Shown: positions 1 to 11,492, counted from the first letter of the stretch. The stretch is DNA of 64,000 nt from Tretioscincus oriximinensis (GCA_022410635.1 JAJVDF010000663.1:1-64000); one strand, 5' to 3'. Notes: generated from the letters alone by a model not told the origin. Numbers and translations: made by a program.

Positions 1-930
1 GAGGCCTCTACTAGATAGCTAGTTCCAGCTATAAATGATATATTAATAATATATTTTATATCTAATAATGTCCCAGGGGGAGAGTTCCAACAAAGTTGCT
101 TATTCTAGAGAAAAATAGTTAACCAAAGTGATACAAATGGGTCTCAAAGTTACTGACCAAAAGCCAGTCTGAACCGGGGGGGGGGGAGGGGTGTGTGTGG
201 ATGGATAAGTCACGAGAACATCCCACAAATTTTACATGTCCCCCCAAAATATCGACTCACCATAAAACAGATCATGCAAAAATGCAATGCTTGGTTTCTA
301 TATATTTATTGTTGTGATCTGCTCTGGGATCTTCAGGTAAAGGGTGGGATCTGAATACTCTTTAAAAAAAAAAGTTTAACATGACTGCTGTTGTTTTATA
401 ATAAGCTTGGTATAAACAAAGTTAACTTCAACACTCATAATCACTATAAATCCAGCAAAGGAGCTAGTAGCACTTTGAGACTAACTTGAGAAAAGTGGGT
501 GGCATAAGCTTTCGTAGGCACGTCTGAAGAGCATCTGAAGAAGTAGACCTGTCTATGAAAGCTTCTGCCACCCACTTTTCTCAAGTTAGTCTCAAAGTGC
601 TGCTGACTCCTTTGCTGGACTTTCTACTAGACTGACACGGCTATTTCTCTGAAATTGACTATAAATCCAGTGCAGCTTCCTATCGAATGTTTTGACTTGG
701 TAGTCGAAGTTGAGGAGGCTGATTTGATGCTGGGGGTTTCTTTACTCTAGGATTTGATGATGCAGGCTTTTTATATTAGTACGCAACCAAAATAAAGTTT
801 CGGTGGTTCTTCATTGTTTCACTTTTAAAACGTTTTAATAAGGTTTGTATGGTGAAAAAAACCGAAATATCAAAATGACAAGCAGACACCAGCTAACCAG
901 GAGCCAGACCCACCCAGCCTCCCTCCCCTC
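1..930. other. Upstream flank, no gene recognised
   Basis: AT-rich DNA upstream of the CpG island. It holds a LINE-like 3' tail (about 296-373, ending in an A-run), a G-run near 176-188 and the foldback element at 456-657. In other vertebrates NFS1 lies head-to-head with this promoter, but I see no NFS1 exon here on the minus strand. It may begin beyond the left edge, or be too short to recognise. Confidence 0.5.
456..657 (+). repeat. Foldback interspersed element, copy 1, with target duplication
   Basis: The left arm (about 456-515) and right arm (about 556-619) are near-perfect inverted copies containing ctttgagactaacttgag and its complement. A single-copy 3' end follows, with acacggctatttctctga. 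The element is flanked by a direct repeat, actataaatccag (443-455 and 658-670), although the last four bases may belong to the element. Related copies lie at 16372, 32397 and 44741 (reverse). There is no A-tail and no tRNA-like promoter boxes. The class is unknown to me. Confidence 0.7.
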
Positions 931-1237
931 CCCCCCCTTCCGGTGATGCCACTGCCGCTGCGCCGCCGAGTGCGCGTCACTTTCTTCAAGCCCCGCCTCC
1001 CATCTTCCTTGCAGAGGGCGGCGGCGCGGCCTACAGCCCGGGCTGGGGGGGGGGGCGGGGCTGCGAGGCGGGCAGCCATTTTGTGTCGCTGGTGCTGTTC
1101 GCTCGGTCGGTGGTAGCTCAGCTGAGCCTGGCTGGGCTCTCAGCGCGGGGAGCAGGGCCTAGTGACGACGAGTTAGTTTCTGACTCCACACTTTTTTACT
1201 CTCTTTTTTTCTCTTTCTTTCTCGTGCAGGCCCCTCG
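930..1237 (+). promoter_or_regulatory. CpG-island promoter shared by RBM12 and CPNE1
   Basis: A dense CpG patch with GC boxes (ccccgcctcc at 991-1000, gggggcgggg at 1051-1060) and no clear TATA box. A YY1-type element, gcagccattttgtg, sits at 1072-1085 and commonly marks the start of housekeeping transcripts, so transcription probably begins near 1075-1100. In mammals RBM12 and CPNE1 are known to share a promoter and 5' untranslated exon. The order here (CpG island, RBM12 exon, CPNE1 exons, all on +) fits that. The exact start site is inferred. Confidence 0.75.
1085..1237 (+). other. Probable 5' untranslated exon 1 of RBM12/CPNE1
   Basis: The exon would run from just after the YY1 element to a strong donor, ctcg|gtaaga, with the cut after 1237. 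It contains no convincing start codon in frame with either gene. A long pyrimidine tract ending in gtgcag (to 1229) lies eight bases before the donor, so an internal acceptor and 8-base microexon cannot be excluded. The 5' border is approximate. Confidence 0.55.
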
Positions 1238-1734
1238 GTAAGAGCTCAGCGGCTCCCTGGCCGGGCTCCTGCTCGCTAGCGTGTGGGACGGGAAGCTGGT
1301 GGTCTCGTCTGGTTTGGCTCCACTGTGAGCGGGTTTTGTGCGCTCCTGGCGCGGTTACACAAAGGCTGGAGGGCGGGAACTAGGCCTGGATGGAGTCCGG
1401 AACTCAGGCGGCTGCAACTAACAGGGCCTGTTTCTTTTAAACTCGCCCGTAGCGCCTGAAGATTCTCTCAAGCCGTTATAGTCTCTTGAAAGCACTTCAG
1501 GGTTGTCGCGCAGCGTTTTGTGGCTGCGCCGGGGCGATGGTGATGGTTCGGGTGCCCCGTAGGTTTGTGATTGATTCCCTTTGTTTTGGGGATAGGTGAG
1601 TATTGGTGGCTCCCTCCCGTGAGTGAGCCTTGTGGGGCCGGGTTTTCCTACCGGCATCTTGGGGCTCTCTGCGGCCCAAAGGCAGCGGAAAACGTTCAGG
1701 GGGCGAATACAAGCGAAGCGAGCGTCTCGTGTGA

Positions 1735-1990
1735 AGCAAAATGGCCTTGGCTACTGGGATTTCTGCATCAGCTAAAGCTACCTGCTGCAGCAGACACGTT
1801 TTCACTAGGTTAAAAGGGAATAAAATTCCGTCGTGACATTGTGTGTTAACGTTGGACTCAATGTGGGCACCGCTNTACGCAATTCGATTTCTCTTTTAAC
1901 ATATTGCAATTTTTTTTTTCGTCTTGCTGAGCTGAGTTTTCTTAAAAGGTGTCTGGTCTCAAAGCAGCACACGTTGGCTGCCATTTTGTC
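1735..1990 (+). promoter_or_regulatory. Intronic YY1-like motif cluster
   Basis: The motifs caaaatggcc (1737-1746) and gctgccattttgtc (1977-1990) match the YY1 core in opposite orientations. They lie in the intronic part of the CpG island and resemble the element at the presumed start site (1072-1085). They could mark a secondary promoter or enhancer. This is motif reading only. Confidence 0.3.
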
Positions 1991-2470
1991 ATGGTATAAA
2001 TTTGACGTGAAAGTGAGGCAGAAGCGAATTTTCTAGGGGCCTTTTGAGCTTCAAATGCAAAATAAAAACGGAGTACATACTGTTAGTGAAATTTGGTATC
2101 ACTGCTTTTTGGCTAAAGAGATTTGGACAAGTTGGGAGGTATCTCTTCAGAATAGTTCCATGTTGTTTTTTTCTAAGGAATTGTGGTGTGAACTCTTGGA
2201 TCATCATGCCTTTTGGGATATGTTATGTTTTCGTATGTTACAGAGAGATGAAGGCCTGATAAATCTCCAGGATTATTAAATGGAAATTGTGCTGCAAATC
2301 ATTCATGTTCTTTTATCTTTGGAGATTGACTGGAAGACATGGAGCTCTTTGACTAATGAATGTGTTGTAAATAACAGTTTGAAGACAGAAAAGTAGTAAG
2401 AATGGATTAACTTGTTAACTGTAAAATAGCTTAACACACCCACTGTTGAGAGTACCTTATAAAATATACT

Positions 2471-2537
2471 GCTCAAAACAGTTAAGGGAACACTTTAACA
2501 TATACACTGTTAAAGTGTTCCCTTAATTATTTTGAGC
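2471..2537. mobile_element. Tc1/mariner-type palindromic MITE
   Basis: Two 30-base arms (2471-2500 and 2508-2537) form a near-perfect hairpin with a 7-base loop. The terminal sequence gctcaaaa...ttaagggaacac resembles the ends of a widespread vertebrate Tc1-like transposon group. This is a minimal internally deleted copy with no transposase. Confidence 0.65.
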
Positions 2538-3806
2538 TGAATATTTGTCTGAAACTTGTTTAAAGAATGCATGCTGCTTAAACCACAGAAAAGCTATGTT
2601 CAAAACTGGATTGAAAGCTAATTTTGTGCAGTAGAAATGAAAATGGTCAACTAGTGAAAAAACGTCTTAGGCTTGTGTGACTTGCAAGTGTTTTTCTCCT
2701 GTGGAATTGTGCAATTTTCTGGAATTGTACAAAGAGTTGTCAGGATAGTTGGCTTAACAAAGATGAGAGATCTTGGTGAAGAGTCTCTTGTGCTAGATAT
2801 GTGCTTACATGCTTTAATGTGTGTAAATTTTTAATGTTATTTTAATACTGCATAATTTAAGCAATCTGGTCAATTATCTAAGCCTAGTCTTTTGGCTGTT
2901 GAGGCAAATGCGATGAAATTCTGTGTTTTGTGGTGCTGAAGAAAGCTTTTTGGGTTGAAGGCCTTTGCTTTGATTAATAATTAGTTAATTCTTGTGATCA
3001 GAAGGCATAATTACACTCAGTTTATGGCATTCTGTATAAAATTATCAATAAGGATTGTGTTTGGTTTAGGACTCTTTGTTTTTGTTTCTTTTAGGCAAGT
3101 GGACAAGACTTTAGAACCTTACTTGGGTATGAATTACCAGTTTGGATTGTGTGTGGTCAAGTACTGATACCTGGTATGTTTGTTTTCTGAGTAGTGAACA
3201 GTCTGGGTTATTAAATTTCTGTTTTGGTTCAGTGCTTTAAGATTGACCTGAATAAATCACTAACTGACTTGAGTTGATATTTTTGTAGCTTGGGAGTTAC
3301 CTGAGATGATGAAAATATTAATAGTGAAATGGTAAAATAGTCAAAGTTTGATTTGGATACAACAAAAGTGACAGAACATTGCACGAATGTTACATTTTGC
3401 TTTCTACATTTGACTAGTGTAGGCTTCAAATGTGTTTATTATAAATAAAAATATTCTACTGATAAAACCAATATTGTCAAATTCAGTATCTAAAGAAGAA
3501 TATACAATTCTACAATTCTGCTTTGATTTTAACATTGTATTATGCTGAGTGACTCTGAATTAAAATAAAAATTCATTGCTGATGTTTTGTTCATATACAC
3601 ACAGACTTATTAGTATTCAGTATCCTATGATGGTTTAGGTCCCCAAATTTCAAAATTTGCAGTTCATTGTGGACTGTGAACTTTCAATTATGTGTTCCTG
3701 CATTGATTTTTGCCTCCATTTATTCTTTATTGCAGTCTAAAAGTTGGTTTTAATTGGTTGCCCACAGGATTGCCTTGGCTTCTGCTACTTGTTAAGGAAA
3801 AAAAAA

Positions 3807-3829
3807 NCACCTCTTTTTGCAGGTAAGAG
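3807..3829 (+). promoter_or_regulatory. Juxtaposed acceptor/donor (candidate recursive splice site)
   Basis: A pyrimidine tract, ctctttttgcag, is followed at once by gtaagag, with the junction between 3822 and 3823. This zero-length-exon arrangement is the hallmark of recursive splice sites, which remove long introns in steps. It lies 2.6 kb into the intron that for CPNE1 spans about 40 kb. Use is unproven. Confidence 0.4.
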
Positions 3830-5535
3830 CCTCTGAAGTTGTATTGATTTCATTTGAACAAATGTGGATAGTTTTACTGTGTGCTTGAAATAGCTTCAGT
3901 ATAGTTGTACTTCATATAGCATGGTTTTGCATAGCACAGTTTGGTTGTTAATGGTTATTATAATGTTTTGACTTTCTTATATGTAACCATGTTATTTCAG
4001 GATTGTAGTGTTGAAGTAATCTTATCTATAGAACATCAGTAGTGAAAAGAAGCCAATTTCTTTTCTAGTTCCACTAATATGGTTTGTGTATCTCAGAATC
4101 ACCGTGTTATATAAGGGACAACTGTATGTAAATTAGCAGAACTCATGTGAAAGGGTGTATTAGTAGAATGACTAAACTATTGTAACTCCATTATGGATGT
4201 AATGCCATATAATTATTAAAACTATCTTCAGTATGTAATTAAAAATACCCTTTTTGCAGATGCTTTCTATTGAATTCTGCTATACTGATTTTTTATTAGC
4301 TTTCTCAATAACTGAATTAATTAGCATAGCTACAGACTGCATATAAAACATTTATATATGAACATGCAAAGAAATGTATCCACATAAACACTAATAATAA
4401 TAAAAAATAACAGTAGTAAATTTTAAAACTAGCCATGTTTTCAGAAGAACACACTATATGTTGACTCCTTTTTGAGAGGCAGATGCCTTTTATTTAAAAC
4501 CAGTATTTACGGCTGGTTTTACATTCTTAATAATCCAGCTATTATAATAGAACCAAAATTCTCCAAAAATATAATTTGTTTGCTCTGTGGTGGTAAAAAT
4601 AATCAGAGTAACTGAAAGTTAAGACATATTGGTTCAACTATTTAGCATGAAGCTAAATCTTCCGTTTTTCTGAGAGCAACATAAGATTAGAGCAACAGTG
4701 TTGCTTTTTATCAGAAAAATATTTGAATAAGAATTCCAGTTTCTGTTTTTGAATGGTCAACTAGATTTATAAGAATGTATATAATTTCAAGAGAAAATTC
4801 TAAATATAGGCAAAATATTTTTTAGATTGAAATTATATGTTCAACCAGTTAAGATTGTTGTGCTTTTTTTAGCAGTGTCAGAATTCTGATCATATAACGC
4901 CAGTAATTTTTTTGTCCAGATCAGACCAATAATTATCAGACTCCGCCTTTTTATTTTGCTGGGTTTTTTTTTTGTATACAGTCACTTCTTGATTTACAGC
5001 TGCTTGGATTTAGTATAATCTTACATGTTGGGTTCTGCCTCAATTTGTGTGGTACCATTGATTCAACATGGTCTCCTACCAAAACTGTCACGTTAAAGAG
5101 AACTTTGCTGCATGCTGGAACAAGTTTCATGCTCCAGGAACCATTTTCTCCATTTGTGATTCTACAGCAAGGATAGTGTGACTGCCTTTAAATGGATTAT
5201 TAAGTTGAATCTGTTTTGAGTGGAATAACATGGATCATTGTTGTGTGTTAGTACTTAGGCTGTTTCTAGTGCTGGCTGTATGTGGAGTGTCTGGGTTCCA
5301 GTATTAGTATTCATTTAATTTTTCTGCGCACAAATGTAGTGGATCTAAAGTAGAGATATCCAAGAAACTAATTCACACATCTGATTTATAGTGACCTGAA
5401 GACTGGACTTGAGTACATCATTTGTACCACAAATGTAGAATTAGTCAATTCAAGTTCCCTGACTGCCTCTTACACTTGCAGGCGTTTTCTCCCAACATAC
5501 TTGCAATCTCAGTCCAATGTCTATGCTCTTACCCT

Positions 5536-5795
5536 TATTTCTCCAAAAATAAGGCCTACCCCAAAAATAAGTCCTAGCATGACTTTTCAGGATTTGAGGA
5601 TGCTCACATATATAAGCCCCACTCCAAAAATAAGCCGTAGATACAATTAATAAAAAAGCTCAATTGAGTTTTTGTTCAAGATTAAATGTAGATTGTTGGA
5701 ATGAAAAAATACCACATTTCCTAAAATCAAGCCCTAATGCATTTTTGGAGCAAAACTAAATATAAGACTCTGTCTTTATTTTGGAGGAAACATGG
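5536..5795. repeat. DNA-transposon-like repeat with 'ccaaaaataag' motifs
   Basis: The segment opens with ctccaaaaataaggcc and closes with a reverse-complementary ctttattttggagga. Several internal copies of ccaaaaataag lie between. It resembles a widespread vertebrate non-autonomous element built on the same motif. It is diverged, and the ends are approximate. Confidence 0.55.
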
Positions 5796-6289
5796 TATTT
5801 CCTTCTCCCTTTTGCATCTTCCTAAGATGTGGTTTCAAGAACTTGTAGACTTTTACACAGTCTAAAATATCTGTTAGGCAAGAACAAATTACACTGGCAT
5901 GACCAACACCCTCCAGAATATATTGCTAGCGAGTTTGGGACTCCTGTATCGAGGTGTCTGGACTGTCCACAAATTCCATGGATACTATTCATGAATTTTC
6001 TTTACTGTGATATATGAAAATCCTGTCTGGAGTCAGGATAATTGCTGTAAGCTTCAGATTTGGGATTTGTATATTTCAGCATTGCCCTCTTGAAAATGGG
6101 GTATTGCAGTCTTATTATTTAAAAAACATTGGGGTTGTTGTGAATTGGGGGTGGGGTGGGGGGGAAATTCAGCATTCTGACATGGCACCTACGTGTGTTG
6201 TTTCTATCAGCAGATCCANTCCGAGGTGACTGCATTATGTCCCTTTTACCTTGAAAAGCCAGTTTCCTGTATAAGTCAATATTGCGCAG

Positions 6290-6545
6290 GTCTATCATCA
6301 CAGTTCAAGGCAATGATAGTCTCAGGGTGGCCAACCAAAGGTCTCAGGGTGGCCAACCATATGGCGGTGCACATAGCTTTTTGTTGCTTTCTCCACAACA
6401 GACACACTGTGGAGTAGGTGGGGCTGAGAGAGTTCAAAGAAGTGTGATTGGTCCAAGGTCACCCAGCTGGCTTCCATGGAGGAGTAGGGAATCAAACTAG
6501 TTGGCCACCCTGAGACCTTTGGGTATAGGGCAGGATACAACTACA
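6290..6545 (+). repeat. CORE/MIR-like SINE-type repeat
   Basis: The core resembles a MIR-type tail: ccaaggtcacccagctggc followed by gaatcaaac. A short direct repeat of tctcagggtggccaacca (about 6330-6360) precedes it, and gtggccaccctgagacc inverts that motif near 6500-6520. An AATAA-rich tail ends the unit. Assignment is by resemblance only. Confidence 0.45.
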
Positions 6546-7189
6546 AATTAATAATAAGAATAAAAGTCAGTACATATTCTTCCTGTCCCTAATTCTTGGT
6601 TGTACATTCATGTCAGTGTCTTGATTTGCATGATAGTTTTTGGAAATTGCTCCTGTGTAGATAAGGGTATTGCTATAATTGCATTGTAGTAATTGCTTTT
6701 TGTTAGTCCATTGTAGATAATGGCTCTCTGGTGTCATTAATGCTTTGCTCTTCAACTCTGCGTATCTTTATGGTAGGCTTGAACATACAAAAATATTTAA
6801 CTTTAGATGTAGTTCTGAACGTAGAATTAGGTTTTTAATATCTCTGGATGTATCAGCCTAAGTGATAATATGGGTTACAGGGCTTTTGTATTTTTAAAAA
6901 TAACTGTTTTGGCCTTTTCAAGGCCATACTTCTGACTCTTAGTACTGTTAACTATTCAGATTACAGATCTGCAAGATACTTATTTTAAAGACTGTTCTTT
7001 AAACAGGAGAAAAAAGTAATTCTTACCACCCCATTGCTTTTAATGCTTTTCTGTGGAATTTAATGCTGAAAATTGATTTCCTGACATAATGAGTTCCAGA
7101 AGACACTGAATTTTGAGCCTCTTTATAATTGTCCATAGAGGTATTTGGAGAAAGTTTAATTTGAATATACTATACTAATACTATATTGT

Positions 7190-8165
7190 ATTGTTATTTA
7201 TTTATTTATTTATATTTCTATACCACCCTATATACCTTAAGTTCTCAGGGTGGTTAATAAAAACACAGTTAATGTATTAAAAACAGCCACATCTAAAAAG
7301 TAGGGAAGGGAGCCAGGCCAAAGAGATGTATCTTCATATGTTTTCTGAATGCATGCAGAGATGGTGATAGACGCACCTCAAATGGGAGGCAATTCCATTG
7401 GCTGCCAAGGAGAAGGCCCTATCCTGAATTCCCAACCTCTTTACCACTGAAGGAAGTGTTACAGTGAGAAGAGCCTCCATTGCAAATCTTAAGGCTCATG
7501 CAGGTTGATATGGGAGAAGGTGTTCCTTTGGATATTTAAATCCCAAGTTATGTAAGGCTTTATAGGTTAGAGTTAAAACCTTGAACTGAGCTTGGTAGCA
7601 AATTTACAGCTAGTACAGTTCTTTCAAGACTGGTGTGATATGTGCTCAGCCAGCAGCCTAGGTAATGTGTTCTGCACCAGTTGCAGCTTTTGAATTGTTT
7701 TCAAGGACAGCCCCTTATAGAGTGCATTACAATAGTTCAATCTGGAAATTATCAGAGCGTGGATTACTGTGGCTAGGTTGTCCCTGTCCAGAAGTAGCCA
7801 CAGCTTGCAGATGAGACATAGCTAGTAGTAGGCATTCCTTGCCACCGCCTCCACCTGATCTTTTGATTGTCAGTGCAAGATCCAGAAGCACCCAGATTTT
7901 GCACCTGTCCCTTTTAGGGCAATTCAATTCCATCCATGACAGAATGCCTCCCCACTTCATGGACTCGGGACATGGGTTCAGTTTCAATTTGTTGGCCTCT
8001 GTCAAGGACTTCAACCACCTCTCCTGATTCAGATGGGACAGAGAGATAGAGCTGAGTGTCATCTGCGTATTGATTACACTTCACTCCAACTTTCCTGATG
8101 ACCTCTCCCCGTTTCATATAGATGTTGCAGCTTTATATAGGTGTTGAACAATATGGGGGAGAGGA
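7190..8165 (-). mobile_element. L2/CR1-like LINE fragment, reverse transcriptase remnant
   Basis: On the minus strand, part of a reverse transcriptase reads GEVIRKVGVKCNQYADDTQL (about 8045-8105). It includes the catalytic YADD box typical of L2-type elements. The 3' end, at the left, is a (ttta)n-like stretch followed by the tail motif ccaccctatat. Frameshifts and stops break the frame, so the copy is dead. Confidence 0.75.
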
Positions 8166-8649
8166 TTAATGCATGTGCAAAGCTTTCCTCATTAGTAATT
8201 TAATAGTTGACTTTGAGGTAATTCAAAAAAGTATAGATACATACAGTAAACAAAGCTGCAAGTTGAAGGAGGCAGAGGGGGGTATTAACCTGGGTAGCAA
8301 GCAAGGGGGAGCAGTAAAATGGTTGCTGCCCCATTCAGATCCACATGGAAGGAGATGTTGGAATTGATTATTGTGCTTGGTGACACAGTAACTAGTTGCT
8401 ATCCTAGTTGGTGAGCTGTGCAAATTCTGAATGTGTCCTTAGCTGCTTGTGTTTGAGTATGTTCTTTAAAACTCAAATTGGAAAGGTAGTTTCTTATGTA
8501 CCATATATTGGAGATTTAAATGTAATTTTTTATTTCCTTTACATTTGAAACTACTTTGTAATTCTTTGACATCTCTTTATCTGGAAAGTTAAGTTTGTAG
8601 ATTCTTAAACTTCATTTTTAATTTGCCACTATATTTGAAAGTAGTTGTT

Positions 8650-9564
8650 TTTTTTTGTTTTTTTTTTAATTTCTTTATTGATATATATGAAGTATGACAT
8701 GTTAAAAATTGCACAATTGTAAATACACACTTATATTTGTTGAAGCCAACCATTACTCCATTCATGTCATAAGTTATGACATGTTTAAATTCACACTAAT
8801 AAGTACACACATATATATGTTGGACCCCCTCATTAGTCAATACATGTTATACCCTAAAAAACCCTCCACCTCACCCTTAGTGCTCCCCTCCCTCCCCCCC
8901 TCTACTTGAGGATATCCAACTAAATGTTACGTAATTCTTTTCAAATCCAGTATCCAGTAAATCATAAATGCCGTGGGTGAATACATCTTGTGAAATATCA
9001 CGTAGGTAATGAAGGCCCTCCANCTTACCTCCCATACTGGACGGGATACACTTCCCAGTCTTTTTAGCCTTCTTTCCCTTAGAAAGTCAAAGAGTACAGT
9101 TTCTGCCATATAATCATACCAGGCTTCTAGGGTCCACTTTTCTTTCTCCTTCCATCCTCTCGCTATCTGAATATGCGCCGCCCTTATCCCTTGTTTGAGT
9201 ATATATATATTTTCTCTCTCTATTTGTGTTATGTTCTTGTTTCCTATAAGGAGCTCTCTTACCACTGGAATGTTCACTTGAAATATATTCGTGAGTTCCC
9301 CTGTAATCTGTTCCCAGAACCTCCTGACTTCTATACATTCAAACCACATATGTATGTAGGTCCCTGGTTCTGTATTACAATGCCAACATATTGGTGATGT
9401 ATTAAGCATATGTGATAATTGAGCTGGCGTCCTATACCACTTTGTCATTAATTTTAGTTCTCCCTCTCTAAATTTATTATACTTGATTAAAAGAAATTCT
9501 TTCCTCCATGTTTCCNAATTTTCCTCAATCATGTCTAAATCCTGTATCCATCTTTGTTTTATAC
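8650..9564 (-). mobile_element. 5'-truncated L1 LINE with 17-bp target duplication
   Basis: The minus strand encodes the C-terminal part of an L1-type ORF2 (8927-9532, about 200 residues, two ambiguous positions). It includes the cysteine/histidine motif near the L1 C-terminus (CWHC, then H and C). The poly-A tail appears as T-runs from 8650. The identical direct repeat atttgaaagtagttgtt lies at 8633-8649 and 9565-9581, so the insertion borders are exact. The preserved frame and identical duplication suggest a fairly recent insertion. Confidence 0.85.
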
Positions 9565-9653
9565 ATTTGAAAGTAGTTGTTCTTCAGTTTAAAAATTGTA
9601 GAAACTATGTTAAACAGCTTGTATAAATATGCACTATTAACTNTTTGGAAATA

Positions 9654-10055
9654 CAGTAAAACCCCGGTTATCCGGACTTCGCTAAACCGAAACCCGGCTT
9701 TACCGAAGTTGTTACTATACTGTATCTATGACGCCCGATCGATGGAAAAAGCCGCGCCGGAAGGAGAAGCCTTTTTCCATCAATCGGGCGTCGTCTGCTA
9801 TCCCCCGATTGATGGAAAAAGGCTTCTTCCGGCGCGGCTCGCGGCGCCGGAAGAAGGGCGATAGCGAAACTGACATCGATCGGGCGACAGCAGACGACGG
9901 ATTTAAAGCATTACAGGTAAGAACAATTTCATAATTTATTTAATGCTTTAAATCCGTCATCTGCTGTCGCCCGATCGATGTCATGGATTATTCGAAAAAA
10001 TTGATTATCCGAAATGGGGCCGCCCCCTTTAGTTCGGATAACCGGGGTTTTACTG
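9654..10055. mobile_element. Tigger/pogo-like non-autonomous element
   Basis: Terminal inverted repeats begin cagtaaaaccccggttatcc and match over about 23 bases at the other end. The flanks are TA dinucleotides (9652-9653 and 10056-10057), as expected for Tc1/mariner/pogo insertion. The interior is CpG-rich and made of two nested inverted repeats, one around gatggaaaaagc and one around catcgatcgggcgacagc. There is no transposase. The intact CpGs suggest recent arrival. Confidence 0.85.
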
Positions 10056-11471
10056 TAGTCCCAAATTTTATTTAAATGATTTAGTTTTTCACTATTAGCT
10101 AGCAAGCAGCAAGAACTTTTTTTTTTAACCAAAGAGGCAACAAATGTAGCTGATTCTTGTATTAATTTACTACAGTAATTTATCTTGTTTTGCCTTTGTA
10201 AACAATAAATTACATTTTTCTAGAACTTGTCTTGTAGCTTCTGGAATAAAACATGAGCAGGTTTTACAGCAGTAATATTTGCAGTGTTGAAAATGTCATT
10301 AAATATTTCACATCAAAAAGGCTATAGATGGAAAGACGTAGTGTAGTAGATTTAAATTTAATATACCACAACAGCCCTTTTTTTCTTGTCTGTTCTTCAA
10401 CTTGTCGTCAACTAGGAACTGTTCTCAATGGTCTTCAAGTTTTTTATAAAGCACATATTTGGTAGCATAAAATGATGCATTATAGAAGAAAAGTGAGCAG
10501 TCATTCATGGAGCAGCAGAAAGCAATCATACATGTACTTGTACATTACATATTGTATAGAGAAATCATAAAATTTGTGCCATCAGTGCATGCACATTCTT
10601 AAAATTTATTGAAGAACCATATCTTAACTAATTTTCAAATTGTTTAGTGTGATTTTTTTATTTTTAAATCTTTGGTGGCATGGCCCAGGTGGAACATTAA
10701 TCATACATTATTTTTCCTGAATATTTCATTCTAAACAAGGCAACTTTTGTAAGAGAAGTATACAGAAGTATACAACTTCACTTTGTTCTTCTATATGAAG
10801 TAGCAATTAACAAAATAAGTTTAGTAGGCAGGATGCATTACTAGTTGCTATGATTACTAATTTAAGGAGAGAAATGCTAGTGTTAACTGTGGCATCTCAA
10901 GCATTTTGCCAAATCAAGTGCTCTGATTTGTATAAAGGAGTTTATAATTGCTGAGAAATAAGAATAATTTCTTGAGTAGGAATGGGGGAAAGAAGGATGG
11001 TACGGAATGTTCTGAAGAGAATACTTTGAATGTTTGAAGGGTTTTCTTTTCCATGTGGGGTTAGTGGATAACATTTTGAGGCGCTTATGAATCTGAAATG
11101 ATTTTTCTGGTCTTTACTCAGTTGTAATAATTTTGCTTCTGCAACCAGAATGTTTGTTATACCTGAAGCTCAGAGTTAGTAATGTAAATGGTTTGTCTTG
11201 ACTATGCTGATTTTTCATGCTTTTTCTTCACTACAATTATGCTATCAGACTGTAATGCTACATACAGAAAGCTCTTTAATATTACATACTGGTCAATTTT
11301 CAATAATATGAATTTGCTTTGAAAAATCACATTAGAATGTATCATCTCAATAAAGATTCTAAATTAAAACTCTACTCAAGATCTTCAAGGATGTTTAAAC
11401 ATAATAGTATCTAGTTGTAAGTGTGGTGTCTTAAATAGTCTGACCTAGCCGTTGCCTTTTCTCATCTGCAG

Positions 11472-11492
11472 GTGTGTGTGTTTCAGCGCAGC
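11472..11492 (+). promoter_or_regulatory. Tandem splice acceptors before the RBM12 start
   Basis: Two acceptors lie close together: ctcatctgcag ending at 11471 and gtgtgtgtttcag ending at 11486. Either puts the exon border 6 to 21 bases before the ATG, so the choice changes only the untranslated leader. The GTG-initiated upstream extension is in frame but is not needed. The ATG at 11493 starts MAVVIRLQG as in the RBM12 family. Confidence 0.6.

Larger units (their letters stand above)
1238..11471 (+). other. Intron 1 of RBM12 (first part of CPNE1 intron 1)
   Basis: About 10.2 kb between the donor at 1238 and the RBM12 acceptor at 11471. The first 800 bases remain CpG-rich, with extra YY1-like motifs. 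The rest is AT-rich and holds the repeats listed separately. A possible skipped untranslated exon at 3095-3126 (cttttag acceptor, gtatga donor) is weakly supported. Apart from transposon remnants I see no coding sequence. Confidence 0.7.

Noticed and set aside
870..1079. 69-codon minus-strand frame in the CpG island, considered as NFS1 exon 1
   Set aside because: The translation is low-complexity Arg/Gly/Pro and does not resemble the NFS1 N-terminus; it is likely a by-product of GC richness.
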